Below are positions 13,420 through 24,016 of a DNA stretch of 64,000 nucleotides, piece by piece. The position numbers and the translations under genes are program-made. Origin of the DNA: Atriophallophorus winterbourni (Eukaryota; Platyhelminthes; Trematoda; Plagiorchiida; Microphallidae); NCBI GenBank assembly GCA_013407085.1, contig JACCGJ010026020.1, forward strand, positions 1 through 64,000, in the 5' to 3' direction. How positions within the stretch are numbered: position 1 is the first letter of the stretch; every line of letters starts with the position of its first letter. The notes below the pieces were generated by a model that had not been told where the DNA came from, searched no databases, and saw only the letters and a program-made list of their open reading frames with translations.

Positions 13420-13505
13420 GCGTCGCTTCCTGATGAGTACAAACAGCACGAAACAGGAAGGTGGATTTTTTTGATGGAAATTCATGCAAATTTCCTTCAT
13501 TTAAG
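13420..13505 (+). repeat. HH-A repeat fragment with hammerhead-like motif
   Basis: CTGATGA at 13430-13436 is followed by a GTAC-AAACA-GCAC imperfect hairpin (one A.C mismatch) and GAAA at 13450-13453, the conserved core order of a hammerhead ribozyme. The downstream flank GATGGAAATTCATGCAAAT is shared with the HH-A copies at 27.1 and 33.6 kb. The segment after GAAA (CAGGAAGG) has lost the CCGGUC cleavage block, so this copy is probably inactive. Confidence 0.6.
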
Positions 13506-13534
13506 TAATGTGTTGCTCACATATCCGAACCTAT

Positions 13535-13580
13535 ACTCCACTACCGGTTTCTGGCTGTTTGCCTTCATCAGGTGGATACA
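13535..13580 (-). ncRNA. Hammerhead-ribozyme-like motif in HH-B, left arm
   Basis: On the - strand: stem I strand UCCAC, core CUGAUGA, stem II AGGC-AAACA-GCCA (three pairs plus an A.A mismatch), core GAAA, short stem III CCGG, then UA and the second stem I strand GUGGA, which pairs fully with UCCAC. This is the strand order of a type I hammerhead. GUA would be the cleavage triplet (an allowed NUH). The very short stem III is like that of schistosome and newt hammerheads, which are often helped by dimerisation. Activity is inferred only. Confidence 0.6.
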
Positions 13581-13716
13581 GTAAGATTAAGTTCAGTGAG
13601 CCTTGAAACAGTGGATAAATTGTAAACAAGAGTATACTTGAATGCCACTGTTGCAAGTATACACTTGTTCACCATTTATCCACTGTTTCAAGGCTCAATG
13701 AACCTAATCTCACTGT

Positions 13717-13758
13717 CTCCACCTGATGACGGCAAACAGCTAGAAACCGGTAGTGGAG
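13717..13758 (+). ncRNA. Hammerhead-ribozyme-like motif in HH-B, right arm (best preserved copy)
   Basis: Stem I strand CUCCAC (13717-13722), core CUGAUGA (13723-13729), stem II CGGC-AAACA-GCUA, core GAAA (13743-13746), CCGGUA with predicted cleavage after A13752, then GUGGAG (13753-13758), which pairs with all six bases of CUCCAC. Both core boxes are intact. Stem II is weakened by a C.A mismatch at its core-proximal pair. Of all copies in the window this one keeps the most hammerhead features. Confidence 0.65.
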
Positions 13759-13912
13759 TGTTATTTCGGGGGATGTGAGCAACACATCACTTTGGTCATC
13801 CATAAGCGCCTTGAGTGCTTGACCACGAATCACTATGTGATACTGTGTTTGAACATCGTGGTTCGTTGTACGAACCCTATGCAACAGTGGCATTCAAGTA
13901 TAACCTTGTTTA

Positions 13913-14859
13913 CCTACATTTAAATCTAAAAATATATTTTGAGTTCTGCGTCAAACGTTGAGCAAGTACAAATCAAATTCATAAACTCGAAAGAAAAAAG
14001 CGATCACAGAATAACATTTTTATAGTTTACCCGTTCAGTCTAAAAGTTAACCTCTAGATTCAATCGCATCCAGTAATAAAAACACCGTACTCATACTTAA
14101 AAGCTTGTGCTTCTGCCATATGTATTTTTAGAAGTTAAATAATGTAGATTGGTAAATGGATTCAAACGAGCTTGCTTATTAAGTACATTCAAGTAACTTC
14201 TTTGAAAATAATCAAACCTACGAGACCTCATCTAATTAATCAATAACAGTTGTAATCATTACACCTATGGATATACTGTCATCATTTCTTTCAAGAGTCC
14301 AGATCTTTTTTTATCCAGAATATAAATCGCCATGTAGTACGATATTCAATATCGTTACTCAAACGTTTTAGGTGTTATCTGTCAGAAAATAATCTCTTCA
14401 CCGCTCGTTTGTGATTATTTTGTAACAGGTTATCGACGAGCCGAAGACTACTGATTGCAGTATGAATATCGTATGTCTATCATTAATATAACGAATTTGT
14501 AATGGAACCAGATTATCACAATATGTCACTCTAAAACATAGTTGTGGATTCAAAAATTCCGTGTTTGTTTATTTTTTTAGAAAAACAGACCAAACTTAAC
14601 GGAGTATAAATGTAAGCAATCCAAATTTTAATGAAAATTAGGCATGACAAATCCATTAATACAAATGCTGTTACCAGTTTTGTTGTTTCGGATACTGAAC
14701 AACGGAATTGGTTTTAATTGAAATCCTGAGTTGATTGAACAGTTTTATAATAAGCTTCCAATTTAAAATGCTCTAATGCGTCTCATTCAGCCATTGACAA
14801 GCATTTCCTGTTCCTAACATGCACGCAATGTTTTGTTTGACACATCAAAACGGCTGCTA
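13913..14859. other. AT-rich spacer, nothing recognised
   Basis: No coding exon, RNA gene or repeat unit shared with the rest of the window is visible. Confidence 0.4.
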
Positions 14860-17800
14860 CCGACAGGAGAAGTGGCTGATTGGCGGATCAAGACCAGTTA
14901 GCTCAAAGTAGGTGGAGCTCGTAAGGGGAGGTGAACTCTCATCTCGGATCTTCACTACCTTGTGGCTATATGCGATTATGTGAAAGAATGTATGATTCAA
15001 CCTTTGAGAAAAAAGTTTTGCCGGAGGCCTCTTAGAAACTTTGAAGCTGTATTCTACGCCCCAATGGCAATTTCTGCGACGGCATCGTTGTTCAAATGCA
15101 TCAGCCTCGCTGTTGTTCGAGGTTCAACCATGAAGTAAAGAAAAAATATTTGCTTTATAGGTTTACGCTATTTCTCCATGTTAACGTGCTTTAACGTACA
15201 ACTCAGCGCGAAAATCACGGAGGATTATCCATTCCACTTTGTGAATACTAAAACAGAGAGCATAAGATGTCGGTCAAAAGTATTGGCTTGACTGGCGTTA
15301 AGCTAAGCATCTGGATGCACTAGAAACGGTGCGAGGTATCTTCAACTCTCATTGGACTTCTACCGCACACTTCAAGCTAGATAGTTTTCATTCAATAAGA
15401 TACCGACTTCACACATCCTCCTTTGGTGCTCTGAGATTAAAAACCTACTGGAAAGCAGACAGTACTTTTCGCTGCAAGAGACGAAATAGCTAATACAAAG
15501 AGCTCAGATTTGAATTTTTGCACATAGATAGTCCGGTTTGTGCACTATGATTTCATGAAATAGTGGAAAATCAGATGATATTGACAATGATATCAAATAA
15601 GGCTAAATGGTAACGTGACTGCACTACAATAATCGCGTCAAGCAGGCAATATTTTGTTAACAGAAAGCGTTTGCACATATTTAGAAAAGAAGGTGCTCTG
15701 ATGAGCCTTGACTCATTGAGTTGAGTTTGCTATGCGAAATAGCTTACTAAAAGTAACAAAACGAAACAGCAGCGGATTCGGACAGAGTTGGAATCTAAAT
15801 CTGAATTTCACTACTGTTTCCATTACATTAGTCAAAGTTTATGCACCGACGCGCTCTGTGATGCTGGCTAAAATAATGCTTTCTCTCAAGAACTCACAAC
15901 ATTTCTTGAGGGGATGTCTTAAAAATTGTTTAGTTGTATTGTGCCATTACATTGCCAGAGGCGGTGCAGAACATGATTTTTCGCCAAACGGCATAGGAAA
16001 CTTTGAAATATGCAGAACAAATGCAAATAAAAAACGCCTATTAGAACTATGGAAAAAGATTAGTCTCCGTATTACTAACAATAACTCTCAAACAATGTCA
16101 CAGTATAACCTTTCTTGAAAACATATTCGATCTAATCATTGGCATCAGCCTGACCTTACTTTCGCTATGCGTGCTAACATGAAAAAAGTACACCACACAA
16201 GATCATATCAAAGTGCGGACTGCGACAGTGACCATTCACTAGTATGTGCAGCTTTACCCAGGCTAGCTTTCACGGCGCTAAATTGACTGCTAAGCCGTGG
16301 ATCAACGTCAGTCGTCACAAGCCTGGATCAGGCTTGTGTTTTCATACATACATACATGCTGTGCGATTTGAACAACTTTCCACACTTGAGCTTAACTGAA
16401 GAATTTCCCCATTTTCAGTCTTTAAAAATTCGAATCGCTTGAAAACCGCATGCGTCGAGTCGTTTTTTCTACTTATAGTCGGAAGAAAGATCCAATGAGT
16501 GACAGGTTCGAAGCCAAAGCTTTTGTGATAACTACTGTCTAGAATGAGAAACAGTCAGTGTTTCTGAAGTTTAAACAAATGCCGACAGATGAAAACTTAC
16601 GACTTCACCGAGCAGCTGGAAATAAGGTCAATCGGACTGATAAGTGCTGAGTATAAGACTATTGAAATAAAATTAGTCTCGGTATCACAATACTGCGGTT
16701 ACTGGTAATTTTCACTTGTATGACTGGATCAACAGTGCCATTGGTGCAAACATTCTCCAAACAACTTAATTTAAATCAGTATATGGCAACCCAGATGACG
16801 CCAAAACTTCGCAGAAGTACTTGTACTTCTCCTCTCTTTGCTGTAGGGAAGGCACATTTCTAACGCATGGATTTGAAAATATTGCGAGTTTATGAGCAAT
16901 TATACACGTGGATATTCGACATACTCCTGATAAGGTCAATAGAATAATTGACCGCCTAACAAAAGGGAGGCCGCTGGTGACAACTAAATTCCACTTGCAC
17001 TCATCAAGTAATGTAGAACTGCGTTATTTATTCGACTTTTGTCGTCAGTGGTGGCAGGAGGAGTGTCCCAAATGATATGCGAAGCACCGAAAAACTACAC
17101 TATTTAATAATGAAGGTGATATGAAGCGAATGCAGCAATTACCGAGAATGCTATATTCTAAATGTTGTGGGCAAATATTTTGCTATAGTTTCACCGTTGA
17201 GGATACAGAAATTATGTTATAGAGCTTACTTCAATTCTTAAGTTGTCTTCCATAGGGGGAATCAAATGTAGACATGATCTTTTCCATGAAGCAACTTCAG
17301 GAAAAGGGTCGGGAACAGCTTACGTCATTATACGCTGCTTTTATCAATATAACGACAGCATTCTATTACTTTTGCATGGAGTCTTTTCGAAATGCTTGAT
17401 ATCATAGGCTGCCATTCAACACTAATTAAACTCGTTTATTCTTTTCACTGTGGTAAGAAAAGTTTAGTCTAGATTAACGGCTGAAGTTCAGCAGCTTCAG
17501 AAATTCATCGATGCGTCAAACAAGAATATGTTCCTGCTCCACGCTGTTCGGAATTTTATTTGCTCTGTGGTATTTACCTACGCACGCGATGTGATGGCAA
17601 ACATCAATCTGAACCTTTTGAGAGAACAAAACTTGGTACGTCATGCGCAAATCCATCACCTGTTGTTTGCCAACGAGGCGCCATTTCTGCTTACTACCAA
17701 GAACACCTACACGAGGTAATGGAGTGGTTTGTTTTTGCCTTCCACCATCACCGTTGAAAACTATCAGCTTGAACCAGCATATCATTTCAACCCTTGCGGA

Positions 17801-18400
17801 TAATCTCTAGAGATTAATAACGGGATAAACCGTGCAGCAGTTTTATTGTTCTTTCTGAACTCTCTTTTTCCGGACAACCGCAAGTTGCCTGTGAAGACAA
17901 AGATGAACGTTGCATGCCTTTCATGTCAGAACCATCTACCAAATCTTGCACATAACGTGGATGGAAAAATAGCAAGTGCTGGAGTTCTTCCTAAAGTTAA
18001 TCTGCAGAACATGCTCAATCTACTAAGACAGTACTGCTTATACTGGCTATATAATGTGTGGAAAATTTAAAATGGTTGTATTCCAAGATATCTACTCTAT
18101 GGTGTGTTGAAATCAAGAAATCAGCCTGCGGTTTGACAGCACTTGCGGTACAAATAGGTTTGCAAAAGCCATGTGAAATTTCTTGACATTAACACTATGA
18201 ATTTGAGAAGAAATTGCTCTCGATCGCTCACATTAGCGGCACTGTGTGAAGCATATTCTACAAGCTTAGGAAACGCTGCGGAGCTTAAAATTATTCTGCG
18301 CTTGTGGTGTACATCCATGGTGGACTTCGACCAATAGAAGTTAACGACAACAACACTGATCTGGCGGTGATCTGCAGGTTAATCTTTGTTGCCTAGAATA
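14860..18400 (+). mobile_element. RTE-like LINE relic (5' region, endonuclease, RT)
   Basis: The 5' part shares CACTACCTTGTGGCTA-type sequence (near 14950) with the 5' end of the better preserved - strand RTE copy at 43.9-47.9 kb. The EN part is seen as VKVYAPTRSV (near 15834) and SADCDSDHSLVCA (near 16215), the usual C-terminal EN motif of this family. The RT part gives MKQLQEKGREQLTSLYAAFI (near 17285), then GIYLRTR.DGKHQ (near 17565). The C-terminal piece near 17985 has the LLRQ... motif that precedes RLRWLGHV in intact relatives. Frames change often and stops are frequent, so the copy is old. Confidence 0.7.
16255..16355 (+). repeat. R3 SINE-like repeat, 3' end fragment
   Basis: GGATCAGGCTTGTG followed by a TTTTCATACATACATACAT tail matches the 3' end of the R3 family. 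In this copy the terminal hairpin is extended: CACAAGCCTG and CAGGCTTGTG pair over ten bases around GAT (16319-16341). It is inserted within the RTE relic. Confidence 0.6.
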
Positions 18401-18779
18401 TTTCCAGATGGCTGGACATTTCAAGCTTCAATTTAAAATAAAAATCATTCAGCCAATGACATCGGTATGTGCATTACCTCAAGCTGACAGATTTAACAGA
18501 AAAATCCGGACAGTTTTCATGAACCTTTTGCGGCACAAATTCGAAATACCTCCGCTCGATCAAGCACATCATGATCGGACCATGTCAATTTTGGCGCTCG
18601 ATTTATTACAAATACTTTTTTAACTTGATGCATGCTGGGTTAGAACTACTTGAAATAATGGCAAAATGAGGTTATGACTTTTTATAATATATTGCAATAC
18701 CTATGCAAATTAAAGAGATAATAAAAAGATGGTCATAATAATTTTGCGTGATGTTTGTGTTCATTTAATTATAAAAAAT

Positions 18780-19345
18780 ATAATGAAATTGGAATGTGCA
18801 TATATTGTGGTTGACATCCTTCCGCCGTTGTCGAAAATGGATATAAATCACAAGCGCTTGATAGTTTCATGCTCCACATCTTTTGGAATGACTAAACAGC
18901 TCGAATCGGTTGGAACAATCTCTCCCACAATGCTCACAGCGATAGGTAGTATTCTGCTAATTCGTATCAGTTGAACGCCAGCGGCGTGATCTACGTTCTG
19001 CAGCTGAGAGTGTTATCTGCTCATTCCCAGCTTGCAGATGATGCTTCACTCAGTGCCTCCAAAGTGAGCGGTCAAGAGCAAGCAATTTCTAAATCTTAGG
19101 GTCAATGACAAGAGGTATCACATCTCTTTCGCAAACGTCTTTGTATCGCAAATAAGGTTTAACCAATGTTCGACTTCCTAATTATTTTTCTAAATCTAGT
19201 GAAATACAACCACTTGCATCCCGTACACATGACCCAGCCAGCGTAAACGTTGCTATCGTACCGTATTCAATGAGAAGATTCTCTGTATACCTGCATTAGA
19301 CTGCACTTCATCGTTCGTTACTTTGTGCATTCACTATATGTTTAA
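18780..19345 (-). mobile_element. RTE-like LINE, 3'-terminal fragment
   Basis: The sequence corresponds block by block to 43.88-44.40 kb of the larger - strand RTE copy: a Cys/His-rich 3' segment seen as CTCGAATCGG..ATCTCTCCCACA..GCTC, then CAGCTTGCAGA.GA.GCTT, then a CATG.CC.AGCCAGCG.A block that is the reverse complement of the WLGHV coding region. About 560 bases are retained, so it is 5'-truncated and decayed. Confidence 0.6.
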
Positions 19346-19398
19346 TATACGGTAGATACTCCTAAAATGAAAAATATTCTGATTCCGTTGTTCCTTAC

Positions 19399-19752
19399 GT
19401 GAATGAGACAGACAGAAATAAGTTTTGCAACGTGTTTGCGATCGTGGTCTTATCTTATCTGATTGGTCACACGCAAACAGAGACAGCCGCATTCGTGCAT
19501 GGCTTTGCATCACTCGTGGACAAGATCTTCACCGGGATCGGTATCCAGTTGATCCAGATCGCGATTCCTCGCCTGAGTTACAAAGATGTGGAGACGTACA
19601 TCGTGGGTGGTATGGCATCCATTGGTGGTCTGTTGTCTGCCATTGACTATTTCTACATGAGACGGCGCTTAAAACACACTGAACGGAAGCAAAACATGGA
19701 AGCTTTGAACTCCTCTGAAACCAGGCTACTCGTGGATATGAGAGCAGAATAG
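19399..19752 (+). CDS. Unrecognised membrane protein, probable last coding exon
   Basis: The frame encodes up to 117 residues with clear coding character (GC and codon use higher than the surrounding AT-rich DNA). A hydrophobic segment FCNVFAIVVLSYLIGH lies at about residues 10-25. A mid part is rich in I/L/G (FTGIGIQLIQIAI). A second hydrophobic segment YIVGGMASIGGLLSAIDYF (about 65-84) is followed by a basic stop-transfer-like RRRLKHTERK and a polar tail ending in RAE. There is no ATG in this frame upstream before a stop at 19363 (the nominal start is GTG), so the exon probably begins at an acceptor, for example after CAG at 19413-19415, which would need two bases from an upstream exon not identified here. 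I do not recognise the family. Confidence 0.55.
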   Translation: MNETDRNKFCNVFAIVVLSYLIGHTQTETAAFVHGFASLVDKIFTGIGIQLIQIAIPRLSYKDVETYIVGGMASIGGLLSAIDYFYMRRRLKHTERKQNMEALNSSETRLLVDMRAE

Positions 19753-20054
19753 TTGGAGTGTTTGTGTATAGTATCTGATGAAAATAACTTTTCCGAAATT
19801 CTATACTTTCATGTGAACAAATTTCAATTGTATGTATAAGATTATTGTTGTAATCAATTTGTAATGCTAGCCAGACCATTAAAAATCATCATTATTGAGT
19901 AGTTTTATCTAGTTAGAATTGAACTGTAACTTTGTGGTAGATTTTGTAAAATTTTCGCGTTCATCAAACAGTTCAGTATAGATTATGCTAACTCTATATT
20001 TGCACATTAACTTCAGTGTTTCAACTCTAAAATCGTCCACAAATGTATATTTTC

Positions 20055-20060
20055 AATAAA
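20055..20060 (+). terminator. Poly(A) signal AATAAA of the membrane protein gene
   Basis: AATAAA lies about 300 bases after the stop at 19752 and on the same strand, with AT-rich DNA between. It is the first canonical signal downstream of that exon. Confidence 0.5.
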
Positions 20061-21345
20061 AGTTTCGGATAAAATGTACCAGGCAATACATTCAACTACT
20101 CGTTATAATTCCGGCTGTCACAATCGCTTGGTAAAAACAGCGACAAAATCGTCTTTCTGAACCGAAATAATATGATTTTCTTATTCGTGACCATGATTTA
20201 GGGTGACCTCGGTCAAAGTATGGGCTACTTTACAGATATTATAAATTTTTTAAGAGATGTAGGTTTTGAATTCATGGCAACTCTGCATATAGAACCGTGT
20301 TGATATAATGATGGTTCACAGTCAATGAAGGTGTTCCACTGCAGTCAACGCTGAAGATTCTCATAAAATTTAATATACAAGCTGAGAACACTCAATATGT
20401 TAATGATTTCTGCCCCTAATCGGTTGAAATGATAGCCCTTCGAAGCATAAAGCTTAAATGGTTCCAGGCACAATAAACACAGTGATAATATTCACAAATT
20501 GTTTACACAAGTTTAATGTCAAAAGTTTTCATTAGAATAATTTGCATTTGGTAGCGATTGATATTCGATTAGACTTTCAAATACTTTCCAATATGGAAAC
20601 GGAAATGTTTAAGGTATTTTCTATCGTGTTTCTATTTAAAAAATTCTTATACCCTGCAAAATGCTATTTTATTTTGTGTTTCAAAATTACAATATATCTT
20701 ACGAAATCTTGATGTGAAACGCTTCAAATATACATTGTACGAAAAAGTATTGTTGACAATCGAACAGCAACGAAAGTTGAATCGAATTTGAAATTTCCTA
20801 ATTATTGAAATATTTTCGTCGACAAAAATGTCGCCTGATACGTGATTCAGAAGCACCCTAAAGCATGAACATTTTACCACTACTTCAACATCTTCGCAGC
20901 TTTTCAGCTACCAAACGAAGAGGTTTTTGTGGAGGCTTCCCGTTTAGATTTATTCTCTGTTTTCAAAATGGAAATGAAAAGTTCGTAACGGATTTTCTTT
21001 TAAAAATAAATACAAAGTAACAAATAAGCCATTATTACTCTGAACAATACAAAAGCATTACTTTCATTGATATCTAGATGCACTTTGAAAATCATCCGAC
21101 TTTGTACCAATATCTTAAACACAATGTAGCTTTGGTGACCGCAAGATAAACGCATTGAAATTTTTTCATTGTCACACAATAATAATTTAGGTATATGAGG
21201 TCAATGAGCACATCGAAAAAAAATGCACTTTGTGAAGAAGCAACGCGAAACCTGGAAAGCTGGCGTTCTGATTAGCGAAACCTAAGCATTCAGTCAGATT
21301 CTCGATTCAGCGAGCCATTTCCACAATTTAGTAGTATGTTTGAGC
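20061..21345. other. AT-rich intergenic DNA, nothing recognised
   Basis: No supported exon or RNA gene. The - strand frame at 20647-20880 has no recognisable motif. Confidence 0.4.
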
Positions 21346-21470
21346 AAAAATCAACATTTGCATGCATTACCATCACAGACACAACCCACGACCGGTTCCG
21401 TACTGTTTGCTTTCATCAGGTTGGAGCAGTGACCTCAGGATCCGCATGCATTTGAAGTGGTATATTATTA
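21346..21470 (-). repeat. HH-A repeat fragment with decayed hammerhead-like motif
   Basis: On the - strand: CUGAUGA, AAGC-AAACA-GUAC, then GGAA (core GAAA changed to GGAA), CCGGUC, GUGGGUUGUG. The downstream sequence GATGGTAATGCATGCAAAT is shared with other HH-A units. The GCATGC..TTTGAAGTGG segment near 21445-21460 corresponds to the start of the next unit. Confidence 0.65.
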
Positions 21471-21773
21471 TTAAAAATGTATTATTGATATCTGGTAATC
21501 ATTGAAAATCTATGCCAAGGTGTTTGCAAAATACGTAAAGCTATATCAAGAAATTTATTTAAAAGTGCTGGTATTTTTCAAAAAAGTAAAAAAATTATAG
21601 GCCATCAAACCGAAAATAAAATGGAAATGTTTGACAAAATTGTGATTAAATTATAAGTCAACATATTGATTTAATTAACTTTGTAGAATGTTAAATTAAT
21701 AAAAAATCAATTAAAAACCCGGTATTTTAATAGCAAATAATAAATTTGATAAAAAATACATTAAATTTTAAAC

Positions 21774-21965
21774 AAGTTGCGCTTGTATGTCACTGTTGGG
21801 TAAGGTTGGTACCACCAACCTGTTCAATCAGATGAGCCCCCACCCATGTAGACTGGGTTTGAACCCATGACCATTATCAGGTCCTACTGTCCCTATCTGA
21901 TGAGTGCAAACAGCACCAAACCAGTCGTGGGGTGTGTGTGATGGGGATGCATGCAAATTAGCATT
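21774..21965 (+). repeat. HH-A repeat with tRNA-like part and hammerhead-like motif
   Basis: The first part (AAACAAGTTGCGCTTGTATG, TAAGGTTGGTACCACCAACC, GGGTTTGAACCCATGACC) contains a T-arm/B-box-like GGTTTGAACCC. The second part has CTGATGA at 21897, a perfect GTGC-AAACA-GCAC hairpin, CAAA instead of GAAA, and CAGTCGTGGGG. Relative to the other copies the two parts are in opposite orientation, so this copy is rearranged. The stem I strands CCCTAT and GTGGGG pair except at the core-proximal position. Confidence 0.7.
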
Positions 21966-22401
21966 TTTATTACATTTTACTTGTGTGTTTTTAAATATTG
22001 ATTATATATGTTACATTAATATAGACCACAAAAACTACTAATAAAACTTGTTGTACTTTGTAATGAAAGCATGACATTTTACATACATATTTGGAAATGC
22101 CAAGTAACTGCACCTGTCGTCTTACGTTTATGATATTCAGTGTTGAAACTTCTAATAAAAATTAAAGTGTTCTAATTTTGACGTCCAAACTATTAGAGCA
22201 GACTATTGTGCGAATCTACTCAGCAAGTTTATAATCAAATAATAATTACTACTCTTATTTTTCAGTAGTTGGACCGTTTCAATAAATATCAACGATTCGT
22301 GCGAAACATATTTTGGAATACGGAATTCGCAAACTTGAAATATTTCTCTCAACAATAAAAAATACTTATCACAATCGAATTTCACATACGTGAAGGGAAA
22401 A

Positions 22402-23358
22402 ATGTCTGAATGTAAGCAAGAAGAACTAGTAGATGCGTTTCAACAGGTCACTGCGCTGAACCACGGACATTTAAATATCCCGCAAATTAAACACCCAGAA
22501 AAAATTGAACAAATAAATTTAAGTTGCGTTCGTGCTCCTGGTGTGGGCGCTGCATCACCCATTTCTCCAAAATTGAACATTGAATCAAAGAATCATTCTG
22601 CTGAATGCAAACCTCCAACTTCAAATGCAGAGTTCAAATTCGGGCCTGCAGATTTCACAAAGGTTCCACTTACCGATAATCCTCAAAACAATTCGCAAAT
22701 GCGTCAAGAGAAATCACTTCAAGCCTCATATAATATTTCGGAGCATATACCACGACAACTAACGCTTCCTACTTATACTCCATCCAAAAGTTACTTGAGG
22801 TTACATGGAGCTGATCTATCTCCACTGATGAACCAAACGCTGTATCTGACCCCATCATTTAGTAGGAAGCCTATGTTTTCTGTTCCGAAATTGTGCCTTC
22901 CTCCAAGTCCAGAATTTTGCAGGTTCTGTCCGTTACATGATGGAATCCATTCGAATAAGAAATTTTGCAAAATACACTGGAAGCGGGAAAAAGATACTCT
23001 TCCATGTTGTAAAGAAACTGCGATTTCATGGTGGCAACCGTTGAGTGAACAACCAACTTCTTCGTTACCGGAACCTAGGAGAGATATCATCAGAAAATTG
23101 GCATCACAACGGGATGAACGCGAGAGAAAGGTGTTTGAGGCCATCACAAATGCAGAGCAAAGAGCGAAAGCAGAACGGAAAAAGTATTACGATCGCATCA
23201 AAAGGAAATCGAAGAAGCGAAGACATCGTCAGTCAAAAAAAGAGGATCACACGCGATTACTGTGCGAAGGCGAAACTATCGAGGAAAAACAAAAAGGAAC
23301 ACGTGACAAAAAATCAAAACGTCTTCGCGTAAGTCATTGTTCAGCGAGTTTCATCTAG
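22402..23358 (+). CDS. Unrecognised basic protein with Cys/His cluster and lysine-rich C-terminus
   Basis: The ATG at 22402 opens a 318-residue frame. The first 160 residues are polar and Pro/Ser/Asn-rich. A Cys/His cluster follows near residues 173-208 (FCRFCPLHDG, then FCKIHWKREK, then LPCCKE), which could bind zinc but fits no family I know. From about residue 228 the chain is strongly helical and charged (RRDIIRKLASQRDERERKVF, then EQRAKAERKKYYDRIKRKSK). A strong donor CGC|GTAAGT lies at 23328/23329 in phase 0. The protein may therefore be single-exon, ending at 23358 with AATAAA at 23713, or it may splice onward, even to the exon at 26531 or to 24011 (both phase 0). I cannot choose between these. 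Confidence 0.6.
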   Translation: MSECKQEELVDAFQQVTALNHGHLNIPQIKHPEKIEQINLSCVRAPGVGAASPISPKLNIESKNHSAECKPPTSNAEFKFGPADFTKVPLTDNPQNNSQMRQEKSLQASYNISEHIPRQLTLPTYTPSKSYLRLHGADLSPLMNQTLYLTPSFSRKPMFSVPKLCLPPSPEFCRFCPLHDGIHSNKKFCKIHWKREKDTLPCCKETAISWWQPLSEQPTSSLPEPRRDIIRKLASQRDERERKVFEAITNAEQRAKAERKKYYDRIKRKSKKRRHRQSKKEDHTRLLCEGETIEEKQKGTRDKKSKRLRVSHCSASFI

Positions 23359-23712
23359 TTTTATTTCAAAGATCGCATTATATGGGATTTATTGCTAATA
23401 GCTGTTTCTAACTGTTTTATGGTCGGATAGTAAGCAATTCATGAAATTTCCCCAAATTTTCACTATAAATAATTTCCATTTCATGTAGCGAATACTCCCA
23501 ATCTGGGAACTATTTGAATTCGTCTAAGATCTCAATTAGTTTATCCGCGTTGATATATTTATACACATGAATAGTTTATGAGCATTAAACTAAAAATACT
23601 TGCAGTGCTATATGAATTAATCCTCATTCAAAGTGTGTATATTTCAATCACAGCCAGTTGTCTGAAATTTGTATTAGGAATTGTTAATCAGCCTCACACT
23701 AGTTCGGTCATT

Positions 23713-23718
23713 AATAAA
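23713..23718 (+). terminator. Possible poly(A) signal AATAAA
   Basis: The canonical hexamer lies 355 bases after the stop at 23358 and upstream of the next ATG-initiated coding exon at 24017. It would end the 22402 gene if the donor at 23329 is not used. Confidence 0.35.
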
Positions 23719-24016
23719 ATCAAAAAAATTTAAGGCCAAATGAAGTATTGATTTTGTAAATCAGTGCGTTAGTTAATTTTAGTTGCACACCTTCGAAAAC
23801 TGGTCTAAAAACCAAGCAAGCTTGCATCACGAGGACAAAGCACGAGTCAGACCATCCAATCATTTTTATTGTTGTCTGTTGGTTACCAAGACTTCCAGCT
23901 GAAAATTCACGATTGGCGTTTAAAATTACTAATTGACGGAAAAAATTATTTGACGGAAATCAATTTCGATCAACTTTGAATGTGTTCGTCACGCATAATT
24001 CGGAAATGAGATAAAA

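Larger units (their letters stand above)
13506..13912. repeat. HH-B repeats arranged as a large palindrome
   Basis: Two HH-B copies lie head-to-head. The left arm (about 13506-13640, - strand sense) and the right arm (about 13653-13788, + strand sense) are near-complementary along some 135 bases around a centre near 13647. After the right arm the + strand unit continues to 13912 (GTTCGTTGTACGAACCC, then CAACAGTGGCATTCAAGTAT, then CTTGTTTACC), giving a unit of about 240 bp. Each arm carries a hammerhead-like core. No protein is encoded. Confidence 0.75.

Noticed and set aside
13420..13912. CRISPR-like array
   Set aside because: The repeats are inverted and diverged with no regular spacers, and the host is a eukaryote. 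They are hammerhead-type repeat units.
21774..21880. tRNA gene at the B-box-like GGTTTGAACCC
   Set aside because: No acceptor stem or anticodon arm can be drawn at normal spacing, and the segment is part of a repeat present in many copies. It is tRNA-like only.
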